A stretch of 64,000 nucleotides of DNA from Prevotella sp. oral taxon 376 (GTDB lineage Bacteria; Bacteroidota; Bacteroidia; Bacteroidales; Bacteroidaceae), in assembly GCF_003043945.1 (NCBI RefSeq), contig NZ_PYXG01000001.1, forward strand, positions 1,966,501 through 2,030,500, given 5' to 3'. Made by a program: the position numbers and the translations under genes. Every line of letters starts with the position of its first letter. Within the stretch, counting starts at the first letter, position 1. The notes under the pieces were generated by a model. It searched no databases. It was not told the origin of the DNA and saw nothing but the letters and a program-made list of their open reading frames with translations. Below, in pieces: positions 26,601 through 35,007 of the stretch.

Positions 26601-29600
26601 TTTATCATAGCGTTAACTTGTTTCATATTTGTGAAGTTCAAGTTAAGCTTTACACCGACCGCCCACTCAAGTTGATCTTTCTTGGAGTTTAACAAGTCTT
26701 GATGTTTTTTGAGTTGCTTGCGCTGTTTATCAATAAATTCGTTATAGTCATTGTCGGTGTCAAAACTAACAGACAACTTAGCCGCTCTCGCCCTGTCTTG
26801 CCAAGACCTTATACGGCGGGTCTCTTCGGCCAATCTTTTTCCAGCTTCTGCAACATTCTTAATGGTGGCATTCTTCATTTCCGTGCTAAGTTTTCCCCAT
26901 TTCTTTTTTAGCTCTTCATTACCAGACAGAAGGGCGTTCAGCCATGCCTTTGAGGATTTGTTGACAATCTGGGCGACATCCCTACCACTTGTGTTGCGAT
27001 TAACTTTCATCTCCACATCCTTTGTAACGTGTGCACCAACCTGCCTTTCTATAAACTTTTGAAAGAAGGCATTCGCGTCGCCAAGATCCATTTGTTCCAT
27101 CGCCGCAACGACCGTAGCGGCCATGTGCTCTGAAAGCACAGCCTGCGTCTCTGGGGAGCCAATGCCATGCTCGGAATACATCTTGTTCATTACGTCATCA
27201 AAGAATGTCATAGCCCCCTCCATGTCTCCGTTAAACCGATCTTTGAAGATGGCGGCGAAACTGTCTGCGACTTTCGGCATGTCCTTTGTTGCCTCTTCAA
27301 GTTGTTCTTCTGCCTTTTTCCCATACGAATATTTGTAGGAGCTAATATCGCTTGGCAATCCGGAAACCTTATTAGGATTGTCGTGCATGTATTTCCGGAT
27401 GGCCTCATCCCGAGATAACCCCAACTCGCGGATATACTTCTCTATCGCTTCCTTATCCTCCGGTTCCACGGCATTCCATGCTGTCTCTGATATTCTGAAA
27501 TTGTTTGCGTATTCCGCCTGTGCTTCGGCGAAATCTTTCATGTTTGTTCCCAAACTCTCTCCACGTCTCCATGTAAGCGGATTCCAATGCGCACCCGTAT
27601 CATCATATGCTTTTTCTATTTGATCCGCGCTCGTCAGTTCTACTTGTTTTACATACGATATGTTTTCAAGTTTCCGAAATATGGCTTCGACTTGTTTTGC
27701 TTGATCCCCGGCCTTTAATACATCAAAATAATCTCCCTCGTAAAACGGGGACTGAACTTGTAGTGCTCTTTTCAACTCGTCAAAAACAGCATCAATGCCA
27801 TGTGCCATTAATTCCTGCACGTTGACATCAACGTGTTTCTTGACCGCAGTTTCCCCGTTTCGGCTTGTTGACGACTTGCCCTTTATATTCAGCACGCCAT
27901 TCTTTTCATAGGGTTCAAGTAGCTGGTTTAGGCCTTGAATATCGGTCTGTGCAGCGTCCTTTATTGAGTTTTTCAAATTCTCTGCTTGCTCTGAAGTCTG
28001 CCCAAGTTTATCCGCAAGAGCGGTAACAGCAGTAACCGCGGCAAACAACCAAGTCATTGGGTTGGACAACAAGGCAACAGCCATAGCTTTTGCCGATTGG
28101 GCTACAGCAATCATACTAAGACGAACGCTCATTAAACCACGCTTCCATGCAGAAAAGCCTGCAATCTGTGCAGCTCTCGCCTTACCTATGCCGCTTTCAA
28201 CAAGCAATAACTCTCTTTGTGCAGCGGTTAGTCTTCCCAATAGCGCAATCCTTTGCTTTGTCAGGTTGTTTATTTCCTTATTTGCAGCTAAATTTAGAAC
28301 AGCATTATCGTTATCTACGGAAGCCCTGTCTGTGCCGAACCAACGCAACCCTCGCAATCTTCCTTGGAAAAACTTTCGACTGCTTCCCATGGCGCCCCAC
28401 ATGCCCATCGTCCCATTAAGGTACGCTGTAGTTCCTGACAGACTATTTCTTGCGACAGAAGAGGCCACAATTTCCTTGTTGGCGGCCATCACGGCTTTGT
28501 TTGAGGCCAAGCCCGCCAATTTCAGGGAGGCATAGGCCAAAGCAACGCCTTTAATGACACGAGCGTATTTCTCCCAATGCTCTGTAAGGTCGTTAATGAT
28601 ACCTACAGTACCCATTAAGAAACTTTGGTTACTATTCCCAAGTTCCGACATCATGATGCGGTAGTTATTGCGCAAGTTTCGCAACTTACCTCCGAGCGTC
28701 TCGAACTGCCGTATCTGCATGTTGTAGAACTTTCCGCCAGGCTTGTCAAGGTCAAGCACAACATCCTGTACATCTTCAAAAGGAATACTCCTTGCCCTCA
28801 TTCGCTTGAAAATGTCTGCACGAGTAACATAGTTTGCTTCTCTTCCTGCACGTTTTTCGGCATCAGCTAATTCATTGTATTTGGCAGCAAGTCCGCCAAT
28901 CATGTCAATGCCGGCGTTCTCAAACTGCCTGTTCTGAATACCCGAAAGATAGCCGTATGAGCGTGTATGTCCGAATGCAAGGATAAGACGAGAAATATCG
29001 ACATCAAGACCAGCGCCAATGTCCGCAAGGGATTTCATAGTAGAGAACATGTCTTTTGGCTCAATGCCAAAAGCGGCCAACTGTCTATGAGATTTCAACA
29101 GGTCTTCAAATGTATATGGAGACATCTGTGATAAGTCCCGGATTTCTCCATACATCTGCTTAGCGGCAGAAGCATTATTCAATATGACTTCAAGAGACTT
29201 TGCCTGCAACTGCAACTCTCCCGTAATCTGCGCCATATTAGTCACAAAGTTCTGGACACCATAGATTGACAGGTATTGGAACGCCATGCTTTTCAAGTCA
29301 GATAACACCTGCGACTGGCCATGTGCGCTATTGGTTGTCTGCTGTATGGCTTGCGACAATCGAGACTCCTCTTGTGTAAGCTGCGCATTAGTAGCTGCGG
29401 CTTGTCTTTTTGCTTGCTCACTCTCTTTCTGTGCCTGCGCTTCGTTCTTCAAGGCTTGCGCATTGGCTTGGCTCTGTGTTGCAAGGTCGTTCCGAGCAGT
29501 AACAAGGTGCTCTCTGTAAACAGACATAAGCTGCGAGGTGTTAAGCCCGCTTAGTCCCTCGATTTTAGAAACGGACAGACCGCCACTCATAGTAATACTT

Positions 29601-30619
29601 GACAATAGCTGCTGCAAGTGTTGCACCCTTTGTATGGTGGCATCAATATTTGCGGTGTCAAGCCCGAGGTTTTTCGATAAGAGTTGCTGCGTCTTCAGTT
29701 TTTCAACCAAAGGAACAAGTTTCTCTAATTCAGCCCTTGCCTGTAAGACACTTTTGGCATTATCCTGCATGGTCTTTCCCCAATTCAAATTTTCCTGACC
29801 TTGCTGCAATTGGCTCATAGATAATTTAACATTGCGAATAATCTCACCCATTCCGGTCATCATATTCACCATATTCTTGTCACCGCCAATTGTGCCGTTG
29901 AACCTTGTGAATGCGTCAGATAATTTGTTAAGAGACTCTGCCGTTTTATCAATATTGTCACTTATCTTCCCGAAGTCAAGGGCTTTTGAGGACAGTAATG
30001 CTTTGGTTGCTTCAATAGAGTTTCTGACCTCATTAATAGTGTTTATGATAGTAGCCTTAATCTGCTCTGCTTGGGCTTGATACTCTCTTAACAATGAGTT
30101 GTTGCCGGCCAACCCTCCCATTGCATTCATTCTGCCGCCTATATCGGCAACTTCTTTAGGAATAGTTCTGCTATTTCCCATTTTGGAGAGGAAATCATTG
30201 TAGGCCTTGCTCAATTGATTGAAGTAACTCGTAAAGGAGTTTACATTTACATTCGGAATTTCAGCAAACACCCCATTGATAGACCTTTTTACCCGATCCA
30301 ACTCCCCGCTCAAAGTGTTTTTGCCAATAAAGTTTTGAAGCTGTTGCATTTGCTCCAAAGTATTCTTGAATATAGGAATATCTCCGACATTCTTTTTTGA
30401 GACGGTATCTTGTAAATTATTCAACTGACCAACCATCTTTGAAAGGTCTGGCATGTTGAAAGATACTCCTCCGATATTCTTCAATTCCTTGTTGATGTTC
30501 CTCACGACAGTAACCGCTTGATTACTTAATCCGAGAAACTTCTTCTCTATCTCATCAAGTCCTTTGGTCGCATTATCCTGAATTGCTACCTGAAACTTCA
30601 AAACTTTATCGCTTGCCAT
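23675..30619 (-). CDS. Tape measure protein, 2314 aa
   Basis: The largest gene, after the tail-chaperone genes as usual. The N-terminal 400 residues are helical coiled coil (LDEIEKKFLGLSNQAVTVVR). Residues about 440-650 carry the conserved tape-measure domain (SPYTFEDLLKSHRQLAAFGI; KSLADIGAGLDVDISRLILA). Hydrophobic segments lie at about residues 680-700 and 830-865 (MSVRLSMIAVAQSAKAMAVA), likely the parts that enter the membrane on DNA injection. The rest is long helical, Lys/Glu-rich sequence. Tape-measure length sets tail length; using the general rule of about 0.15 nm per residue it would suggest a tail of roughly 350 nm. No peptidase domain is recognised. Confidence 0.93.
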   Translation of the reverse strand: MASDKVLKFQVAIQDNATKGLDEIEKKFLGLSNQAVTVVRNINKELKNIGGVSFNMPDLSKMVGQLNNLQDTVSKKNVGDIPIFKNTLEQMQQLQNFIGKNTLSGELDRVKRSINGVFAEIPNVNVNSFTSYFNQLSKAYNDFLSKMGNSRTIPKEVADIGGRMNAMGGLAGNNSLLREYQAQAEQIKATIINTINEVRNSIEATKALLSSKALDFGKISDNIDKTAESLNKLSDAFTRFNGTIGGDKNMVNMMTGMGEIIRNVKLSMSQLQQGQENLNWGKTMQDNAKSVLQARAELEKLVPLVEKLKTQQLLSKNLGLDTANIDATIQRVQHLQQLLSSITMSGGLSVSKIEGLSGLNTSQLMSVYREHLVTARNDLATQSQANAQALKNEAQAQKESEQAKRQAAATNAQLTQEESRLSQAIQQTTNSAHGQSQVLSDLKSMAFQYLSIYGVQNFVTNMAQITGELQLQAKSLEVILNNASAAKQMYGEIRDLSQMSPYTFEDLLKSHRQLAAFGIEPKDMFSTMKSLADIGAGLDVDISRLILAFGHTRSYGYLSGIQNRQFENAGIDMIGGLAAKYNELADAEKRAGREANYVTRADIFKRMRARSIPFEDVQDVVLDLDKPGGKFYNMQIRQFETLGGKLRNLRNNYRIMMSELGNSNQSFLMGTVGIINDLTEHWEKYARVIKGVALAYASLKLAGLASNKAVMAANKEIVASSVARNSLSGTTAYLNGTMGMWGAMGSSRKFFQGRLRGLRWFGTDRASVDNDNAVLNLAANKEINNLTKQRIALLGRLTAAQRELLLVESGIGKARAAQIAGFSAWKRGLMSVRLSMIAVAQSAKAMAVALLSNPMTWLFAAVTAVTALADKLGQTSEQAENLKNSIKDAAQTDIQGLNQLLEPYEKNGVLNIKGKSSTSRNGETAVKKHVDVNVQELMAHGIDAVFDELKRALQVQSPFYEGDYFDVLKAGDQAKQVEAIFRKLENISYVKQVELTSADQIEKAYDDTGAHWNPLTWRRGESLGTNMKDFAEAQAEYANNFRISETAWNAVEPEDKEAIEKYIRELGLSRDEAIRKYMHDNPNKVSGLPSDISSYKYSYGKKAEEQLEEATKDMPKVADSFAAIFKDRFNGDMEGAMTFFDDVMNKMYSEHGIGSPETQAVLSEHMAATVVAAMEQMDLGDANAFFQKFIERQVGAHVTKDVEMKVNRNTSGRDVAQIVNKSSKAWLNALLSGNEELKKKWGKLSTEMKNATIKNVAEAGKRLAEETRRIRSWQDRARAAKLSVSFDTDNDYNEFIDKQRKQLKKHQDLLNSKKDQLEWAVGVKLNLNFTNMKQVNAMIKLFKNQLKAVSDADNRLVRSKRNKDGFLTDKEDIKLHNEYKRKQEALKLGLEETEAFRDPALFLTGEHLSWTDESKKKGKSGNKKDVYAESLRREIRALSDAYNVYRQWEKKIGSGGALKKVKEQFFGKDSLLKKQGYSFENIPNYLETLDKLNEKVIKHYGTKKANKEVVAALQEEINKARLQVKSDNFDDATEKWASKVSLYLDRLTKKWEMYNKVLTATGDKQLAMSLSGFNAEKYQNVADALKDEISRGLKGLGIETPYAFDANESNESIEKSVQKMLGESADAEKIKSISNEIQKWRDLQQEIDKEAIETYANLKGGLVDFGVELDKINSEYKETLRKLNNGLKNGKLTQSQYDDGERIARAKRDAKVLESSAGYKNFFASVWGQSIKSATEMAKIIKEGLNEQFKNGIISAKDYSKKIEEVNAQMRKINERKSDVAAFMSGGLQGLFQNKYDYASGQYAKAADIYDRAKSVGDIKQMGAASAQKQKFDDMMKGTQGAMSAVAVIDKIVNGINDAVQQLNGILDDLANTLDYVNGKGDKLRDSNGYGFMSAFSQASQGAADGWNSLKNGDIMGTARGVIKSWTGWYTGFAQHHDNKLERQISGLKEDVSKIEGYTETIAKAQERTLGYDYGDLIRAYQKQYAANNYNMKIFGRIYTANKEGSAGKAMSDYYNAAGAGDINGYQQQYNLLMQKRKDYVDIYNKEDAKKKKSQSALIETKQKIAELDDQIRFFSEDLAKRLWDIDVKGWADQISDALASAFENGENMANAYGDTVRGILQSIASKMMQMEIMQPMFEKLRTKLFGDGGGNKGVFNPEDITGSARSMSKIIADYFGTNGEGSKAIMAAQEFMTAYEAGINNAGLTLRNSSNSTLSSGIQGTSEETSALLAGYINALRQDVSVIRIMQTQFINEAWPDYLKQITGMATTLGKIDANVAAIRAIISENGALYGKIEQLSDDLHSVIFGNQKLQVA

Positions 30620-30622
30620 AAT

Positions 30623-30871
30623 CTATTCTTTTTGTGCTTGTGTATTGTTATCCCCGTTATCCCCTGTTGCCCGCTTCAAGAGGTCTTCCATTTTCCATTT
30701 TCGCTTTTTCTTCCGCTCTTTCCAATTTCTAACAGTCTCATTGAGTTCTTCTGCCGTTGGTGGAGTATTCTTATCCCTTTCTCGTGCCTTGTAGCAAGTA
30801 AGAGGAGCATCTATATTCATCAATTCAAGTTGTGCAATGGTGTAAACCGTCCTATACTCGTACATTTTCAC
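30623..30871 (-). CDS. Tail-assembly chaperone downstream frame (G-T type extension)
   Basis: An 82-codon frame between the chaperone gene and the tape measure, reading MYEYRTVYTIAQLELMNIDA and ending in a basic, helical tail (RNWKERKKKRKWKMEDLLKR). In siphoviruses the reading frame in this position is normally expressed by ribosomal frameshifting from the upstream gene. Here the frame is -1 relative to the 30877-31455 gene and has no stop from the A9 run at 31065-31057 down to this region, so a fusion of about 277 residues can be made. Independent initiation at GTG 30871 or ATG 30865 is the alternative. Confidence 0.7.
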   Translation of the reverse strand: MKMYEYRTVYTIAQLELMNIDAPLTCYKARERDKNTPPTAEELNETVRNWKERKKKRKWKMEDLLKRATGDNGDNNTQAQKE

Positions 30872-30876
30872 GGGTA

Positions 30877-31455
30877 TCAGTCCGAAGAAGAAGTATCTTG
30901 TTCTAAGGAGGAACTCTCTGTGTTTTGCGCTTGCGAAGGCTGCTCCATACTTAGTCCTTGAAGGATATGTTCTGCTTCCATCATCGTCATTTGCAGAAGC
31001 GTATCCTTTGCCCCTATCAACGATGTGGTAGCTGCGAAGAACTGCATCAGCGGTACTTTTTTTTTACCCTCCGCAAGGATGGGCTGTAACTGTATATCAT
31101 CGTACTGCCTGATGTAATAGAACCATCGCCAACGAAACCAATAGCAAAGATGCAACTTGAACAACCCGTTCAGCGTATAGATGGCGGCAGCCTTGCATGA
31201 AAGTTTTGCGTCGCTCGAAATCACATCCAACAAGCTAACTTCATCTTCATTGCGGTCTTTATCATCTGTTTTCTGCTTGTGTATAAGAAGCCTCGTGAGG
31301 TATTCGAGCTGGCAATGTTTGAGCCAACGGACAAGGTATTTTTTCTTTGTCCGCGGAATGGCCACTTCTGTGGGCGTGTTGTTCTCTAACGATTTGTACT
31401 GCCGCTGCTCTTCTAATGTCGGCTGGTTTACTATAGGTTCTTTAGACTTTCCCAT
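30877..31455 (-). CDS. Tail-assembly chaperone (G type)
   Basis: A 192-residue protein immediately after the major tail protein and before the tape measure, the place of gpG-like chaperones that coat the tape measure. It is basic in the middle (FKLHLCYWFRWRWFYYIRQY) and ends in a Ser/Glu-rich, probably disordered tail (NTESSSLEQDTSSSD). Codons 131-133 are AAA AAA AAA, a slippery run (31065-31057) that can shift ribosomes into the -1 frame. Function is assigned by position and by this frameshift signal; sequence similarity to known gpG proteins is not evident by eye. Confidence 0.7.
   Translation of the reverse strand: MGKSKEPIVNQPTLEEQRQYKSLENNTPTEVAIPRTKKKYLVRWLKHCQLEYLTRLLIHKQKTDDKDRNEDEVSLLDVISSDAKLSCKAAAIYTLNGLFKLHLCYWFRWRWFYYIRQYDDIQLQPILAEGKKKVPLMQFFAATTSLIGAKDTLLQMTMMEAEHILQGLSMEQPSQAQNTESSSLEQDTSSSD
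31057..31065 (-). promoter_or_regulatory. A9 slippery run, candidate -1 frameshift site
   Basis: On the minus strand nine A residues form three in-frame Lys codons followed by GTA CCG. The -1 frame after this point reads AGT ACC GCT GAT and stays open to the tape-measure boundary, while the +1 frame stops within three codons. The run contains the canonical heptamer A AAA AAA. Confidence 0.6.
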
Positions 31456-31492
31456 ATATGTGTTGCTTTGTTTTTGTGTTGAATTTGAAAAA

Positions 31493-31530
31493 GGGCAGCG
31501 GTGATATTGTTTTCACCACCGCCCCTTGGT
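31493..31530 (-). terminator. Terminator after the major tail protein
   Basis: On the minus strand GGGGCGGTGGT pairs with ATCACCGCTGCCC across a short loop and is followed by TTTTTC. It lies between the major tail gene and the chaperone gene, so it probably limits read-through and leaves the tail protein as the most abundant product. Confidence 0.75.
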
Positions 31531-31555
31531 TGATATATATGAGTGAAGTAGCCGC

Positions 31556-32158
31556 TTATGCAGAAGGCTCCAGGATGCCAAAAGCATCAGACTCGGCACC
31601 TGCGGCAATACTGCCGGTCAGGGTTACGACAAAAGGCTTGTTTGACCCGTCAAATGTTGCCTGTGCCATGAACTTCGTCTTCTTGATATAGAGCACTTTT
31701 GTCTCTGTCTCATCAAGAACCAACAGACCCAAATAGATAGCCTTTTGGATAGACGAGTAGGACTTACCTTTCAGCTTGCCCTTGCCACCAACGGTAGTGC
31801 CCGTGGGGAGGGTAAGAGTCGTGTCTACGCCGTCTTGTCCGAAACAGAACTTGAAAATATCGGTACCGTTACAAGGTATCTCCAGCTTCACCTCGCCATC
31901 GCCCGGAGTAAATGTGTTCACCCAGTCGGCGTTCATGCCATGGACCTTGAAATGGTTTACGCTCGGAGCGCCGGTATCGAAGTTAAAACCTGAATCCTGC
32001 GACACGGGGAATTCAAGCATATCCCCATCGGTGAGGGTTGCGGCGGTTCCGCTTCCACCTCCGCCAACGGCTGTGGTTATACCACCTTTTACAGCAAATA
32101 CACACGAGATACCACTGAAGACATCTCCTTGCATATCAATTTTCTTCTTAAATGCCAT
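31556..32158 (-). CDS. Major tail tube protein
   Basis: A 200-residue beta-rich protein (MAFKKKIDMQGDVFSGISCV; FGQDGVDTTLTLPTGTTVGG; KTKFMAQATFDGSNKPFVVT) between the tail-completion genes and the tail chaperones, the standard place of the tube subunit. A strong terminator follows it, consistent with high expression. Composition (Gly, Thr, Asp, few Cys) fits self-assembling tube proteins. Confidence 0.85.
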   Translation of the reverse strand: MAFKKKIDMQGDVFSGISCVFAVKGGITTAVGGGGSGTAATLTDGDMLEFPVSQDSGFNFDTGAPSVNHFKVHGMNADWVNTFTPGDGEVKLEIPCNGTDIFKFCFGQDGVDTTLTLPTGTTVGGKGKLKGKSYSSIQKAIYLGLLVLDETETKVLYIKKTKFMAQATFDGSNKPFVVTLTGSIAAGAESDAFGILEPSA

Positions 32159-32169
32159 AATCTTAATTT

Positions 32170-32583
32170 TTAAAGTTTGTATGAATTGATTTTTGTGCGG
32201 ATGTTAAACGAAATGGTAGTTATCTGAAAGCCCGCCTTGTCGTCGCCCCTCATCAATATGCTTGGACCGGAAGCGACAATGAAGTCGTCCTCAATAGGAA
32301 AGAGATCCATGAACTTCTGCACCAGATCTGTTTGCTTGCCGATGTTCGGAGTATTGTCAGACTTTGCTTTCACGCCGATATAAAAGACGCCTTCTGTCCT
32401 TACGATAAAGTCATCATTACCTTTTACAGCCCGATATTGTTCTGTCGGAAGGTCTATGACAACAAACTCGGACATTTCCTTGGCTACTTTCGGGCGGTTC
32501 GACAGATAGATATTTGCCAATCCTATCGTTTTTGCGGCAGAAACAAGAGAGTTGAATATGTTGTACATCGTTGGTCTCGGCAT
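32170..32583 (-). CDS. Tail terminator-like protein
   Basis: A 137-residue protein directly before the major tail gene. It has the order helix then strands (YNIFNSLVSAAKTIGLANIY; SEFVVIDLPTEQY; GFQITTISFNIRTKINSY) seen in tail terminator/completion proteins that cap the tube. Start at MPRPTMYNIFN. Assigned by gene order with modest sequence support. Confidence 0.65.
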   Translation of the reverse strand: MPRPTMYNIFNSLVSAAKTIGLANIYLSNRPKVAKEMSEFVVIDLPTEQYRAVKGNDDFIVRTEGVFYIGVKAKSDNTPNIGKQTDLVQKFMDLFPIEDDFIVASGPSILMRGDDKAGFQITTISFNIRTKINSYKL

Positions 32584-32587
32584 ATCT

Positions 32588-33118
32588 CTAAATCTGTAAG
32601 AATGTTATACCCGTTCTGTCTGCGTATTGAAGCGTCATCATGAAACCCGCCGTGCTACGCTTCATTTCAATAAATTCTGCATATTCCACAGGATAGGCAA
32701 CCACAATATCAAACATGTTATTTCCATCGGGACGGTAAGAAGAGAAGAACATCTTTGCGTCATAGGCGCCAAGACCTTCGTCTGCCTTAATCTTTGGAGA
32801 ATAATGACTTTCTTTCCCCTCGTAGTCTTTCTTGAAACGATATTTCTTGGGAAAGGTCATCTTTACAACAGTAGCGGAGTTTGTCTCGTTCGAAGCGTAA
32901 TAACATGCGACAGGATTACCTCTTTTGTATAGGCAAACAACGATACTATTAAGCAGATTGCCTGTAAAGTCATGCTTACGAGGGGCGGTCTCACGATTCT
33001 TGATAGCCTCTTTCAATAGGTCTCTGCAGAATGTCTTGCAATTCTGCTCAATGCTATTTTCAATGTCCGACTTGAACTCCGAAAAAGCTGACTTGATGAT
33101 GCTATCAATTCCTGACAT
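32588..33118 (-). CDS. HK97 gp10-like tail completion protein
   Basis: A 176-residue protein. The N-terminal helix region (IKSAFSEFKSDIENSIEQNC) leads into KNRETAPRKHDFTGNLLNSI, the T-G-x-L-x-x-S-I pattern found in HK97 gp10-family head-tail joining/tail completion proteins. Near the end it has VVAYPVEYAEFIEM, also typical of the family. Overlaps the next gene by 14 bases. Confidence 0.75.
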   Translation of the reverse strand: MSGIDSIIKSAFSEFKSDIENSIEQNCKTFCRDLLKEAIKNRETAPRKHDFTGNLLNSIVVCLYKRGNPVACYYASNETNSATVVKMTFPKKYRFKKDYEGKESHYSPKIKADEGLGAYDAKMFFSSYRPDGNNMFDIVVAYPVEYAEFIEMKRSTAGFMMTLQYADRTGITFLQI

Positions 33119-33443
33119 ACTTCCAAAGTAAATGTGTGCCTAAATTCCCGGGCATTCTGTCTATCACTTCTCCATATTCTACAAAAGAACCTTTATTCAG
33201 AACCACCTTGTCTCCCTCCTGCGGTGTGGTATCATTTTCCCACTCATCCTGTTTTAAAGGCAGCGCGAGCCCTCTGTAAGAAGAGATTACTTCTCCGCTG
33301 GCTGATGTAGTGAGCTTGCTATATCCTCTGCAGGAACCGCTGTAAAGCACAATGCCAGCATCCTCGTCAGACATGGGGTCTTCTGACTTTGCAAAGCGTG
33401 TGATTACGCAAGTGTGTGGAAATCTCGGATTGTCTACGGTCAT
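33105..33443 (-). CDS. Head closure protein
   Basis: A 112-residue beta-barrel-like protein (FPHTCVITRFAKSEDPMSDE; GIVLYSGSCRGYSK; GDKVVLNKGSFVEYGEVIDR) in the slot of head-closure/stopper proteins. The HTCVITR and LYSGxCRG segments resemble small phage head-closure proteins. It starts one base inside the stop of the adaptor gene. Confidence 0.7.
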   Translation of the reverse strand: MTVDNPRFPHTCVITRFAKSEDPMSDEDAGIVLYSGSCRGYSKLTTSASGEVISSYRGLALPLKQDEWENDTTPQEGDKVVLNKGSFVEYGEVIDRMPGNLGTHLLWKYVRN

Positions 33444-33847
33444 TATAAATTCCTCCCTCTTCCTCCGTAATTGCGAATATCATGGAAACCACGACCAACC
33501 ATGCCCCAGCGGTTATTCCCAATAAGGGGCATTTTGTATTTGTCGTAAATTTCGTTGGCCATTCGCAAAAACCGATTAAGGACATTTGCCGACATGGTTT
33601 CGCCACCCTCACTATGCTCCCAGTCGGCGTCCTTATCGGAAACTTTCTGGGAGGTTGTCGGAGACATGGCCACCCAGACATAGAGTCCCGCTAACGCCAA
33701 GTCTCTCTGTTTTTGGGTAAGCTCGCCATAAGCAGTACCTTCTTCTATGTCGTTTTCAGCGAGGATAGATAAAAGGGCTTCGTCAGGAACGGTGATGTTC
33801 CTGACTTTGCCTTTAAGGTATTGCTCTATCGTGTAAGATGTCGGCAT
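33443..33847 (-). CDS. Head-tail adaptor protein (gp6-like)
   Basis: A 134-residue mostly helical protein (MPTSYTIEQYLKGKVRNITV; LTQKQRDLALAGLYVWVAM; NVLNRFLRMANEIYDKYKMP). Position after the capsid gene and the helical pattern match head-tail connector adaptors that dock on the portal. Assignment rests mainly on gene order. Confidence 0.7.
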   Translation of the reverse strand: MPTSYTIEQYLKGKVRNITVPDEALLSILAENDIEEGTAYGELTQKQRDLALAGLYVWVAMSPTTSQKVSDKDADWEHSEGGETMSANVLNRFLRMANEIYDKYKMPLIGNNRWGMVGRGFHDIRNYGGRGRNL

Positions 33848-33860
33848 AGTTCAATTCAGA

Positions 33861-34994
33861 TTATCCTTTCCATGCGGTCAAGTAAGCTATCTCACGGATA
33901 TTATTGAATACCGGAGAAGCGTACAACTCGCAGTCAATGATATTCTTAACCGGGCGTTCCTGCCAAGAGTTTTGCACCATGATGCGCCCCTCAACCAAAT
34001 GGTAGTTCTCCGACTGGCTGACGCCGCCGTAAGCAAGGCGATCAAGGTAGATGGAGTTGGTGCACTTCATCTCGAACGGAACGATGTCAGAACTGCAAGC
34101 TACGAGGTTGTGCTCGTCGAAAGCAGGAGAGTCCGGAACGGAAAGACCGTCCTCCTCATGCGCAGACTTGTAGTCTACAACATCGAACATCCATACGCCC
34201 ATGTCGTGCAAGGCGGTCAGAATTTCATTGTTGGAGAGCTTGACATTCTCCGGCTTGCAGTAATTCATCTTGCCGGTGCAATACTTGATTACCACAGGAT
34301 GTAGCATCAAGCGGTCAAACAGTTCCTTTGAAATCTTCCAATGATCCACATTCAGGCGGAGAGAATCAGTGAGGTATTTCTGTGCGTCAAGCATATCCTG
34401 AACGGGATCAGCCGTATCGTCGGCCTGAACCTTACCGCCTACAACCTTGAACCACTCTTTGGCAACCTTGATGTAGTGGCTGTCCGCAATGGGGAACTTG
34501 TAGTCATATAGCACGCCATCAACCGAAAACTCCTTTATGCCACCCGTCGAAAGGGCTTGCATGGCGAGGTAATTTAACTCGTTATGTACGCCACCAATCA
34601 TCATGTCCGATCGCGTCTGTACGTCGTCGGCCATAAGAATAGCCATCGGCACATGGGTCATGTTATGGTTGCGGCGCATCTGAAACAGGTCGTCCTCGTC
34701 AATCGAGAAGCCGTGTCCGAGTTTCAGGATAGAGCCGCCATAGTATTCCCATCCTCCGGTGTTGCGCTGCGGCTTGTTTGAATGAGTGTCGAGGATAGAA
34801 GCACGCACCATGATTGGCGTTTCCTTTTGTCCCTGGATCCACGCTTTGTCGTCTGAGGGTGTACCCCAGGTGGCGTAACGCCTCCAAATTGCCTCGTTGT
34901 ATTTAGCGTTGCTGTTGTCCAGAATTACGCCGAAGTTCTCTGCGCCGATATAACGGCGCAAGTCATTGATCGAATATTGATTAAAGTCTCTCAT
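33861..34994 (-). CDS. Major capsid protein
   Basis: A 377-residue protein in the canonical place after scaffold and decoration genes. It has features of HK97-fold capsids: an N-terminal arm, a long helical segment (DDVQTRSDMMIGGVHNELNY) and conserved late strands (EGRIMVQNSWQERPVKNIID; YASPVFNNIREIAYLTAWKG). No maturation protease is visible nearby; a separate scaffold gene precedes it. Start MRDFNQYSINDLRRYIGAEN. Confidence 0.85.
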   Translation of the reverse strand: MRDFNQYSINDLRRYIGAENFGVILDNSNAKYNEAIWRRYATWGTPSDDKAWIQGQKETPIMVRASILDTHSNKPQRNTGGWEYYGGSILKLGHGFSIDEDDLFQMRRNHNMTHVPMAILMADDVQTRSDMMIGGVHNELNYLAMQALSTGGIKEFSVDGVLYDYKFPIADSHYIKVAKEWFKVVGGKVQADDTADPVQDMLDAQKYLTDSLRLNVDHWKISKELFDRLMLHPVVIKYCTGKMNYCKPENVKLSNNEILTALHDMGVWMFDVVDYKSAHEEDGLSVPDSPAFDEHNLVACSSDIVPFEMKCTNSIYLDRLAYGGVSQSENYHLVEGRIMVQNSWQERPVKNIIDCELYASPVFNNIREIAYLTAWKG

Positions 34995-35007
34995 GTGTTA
35001 TCCTCCC

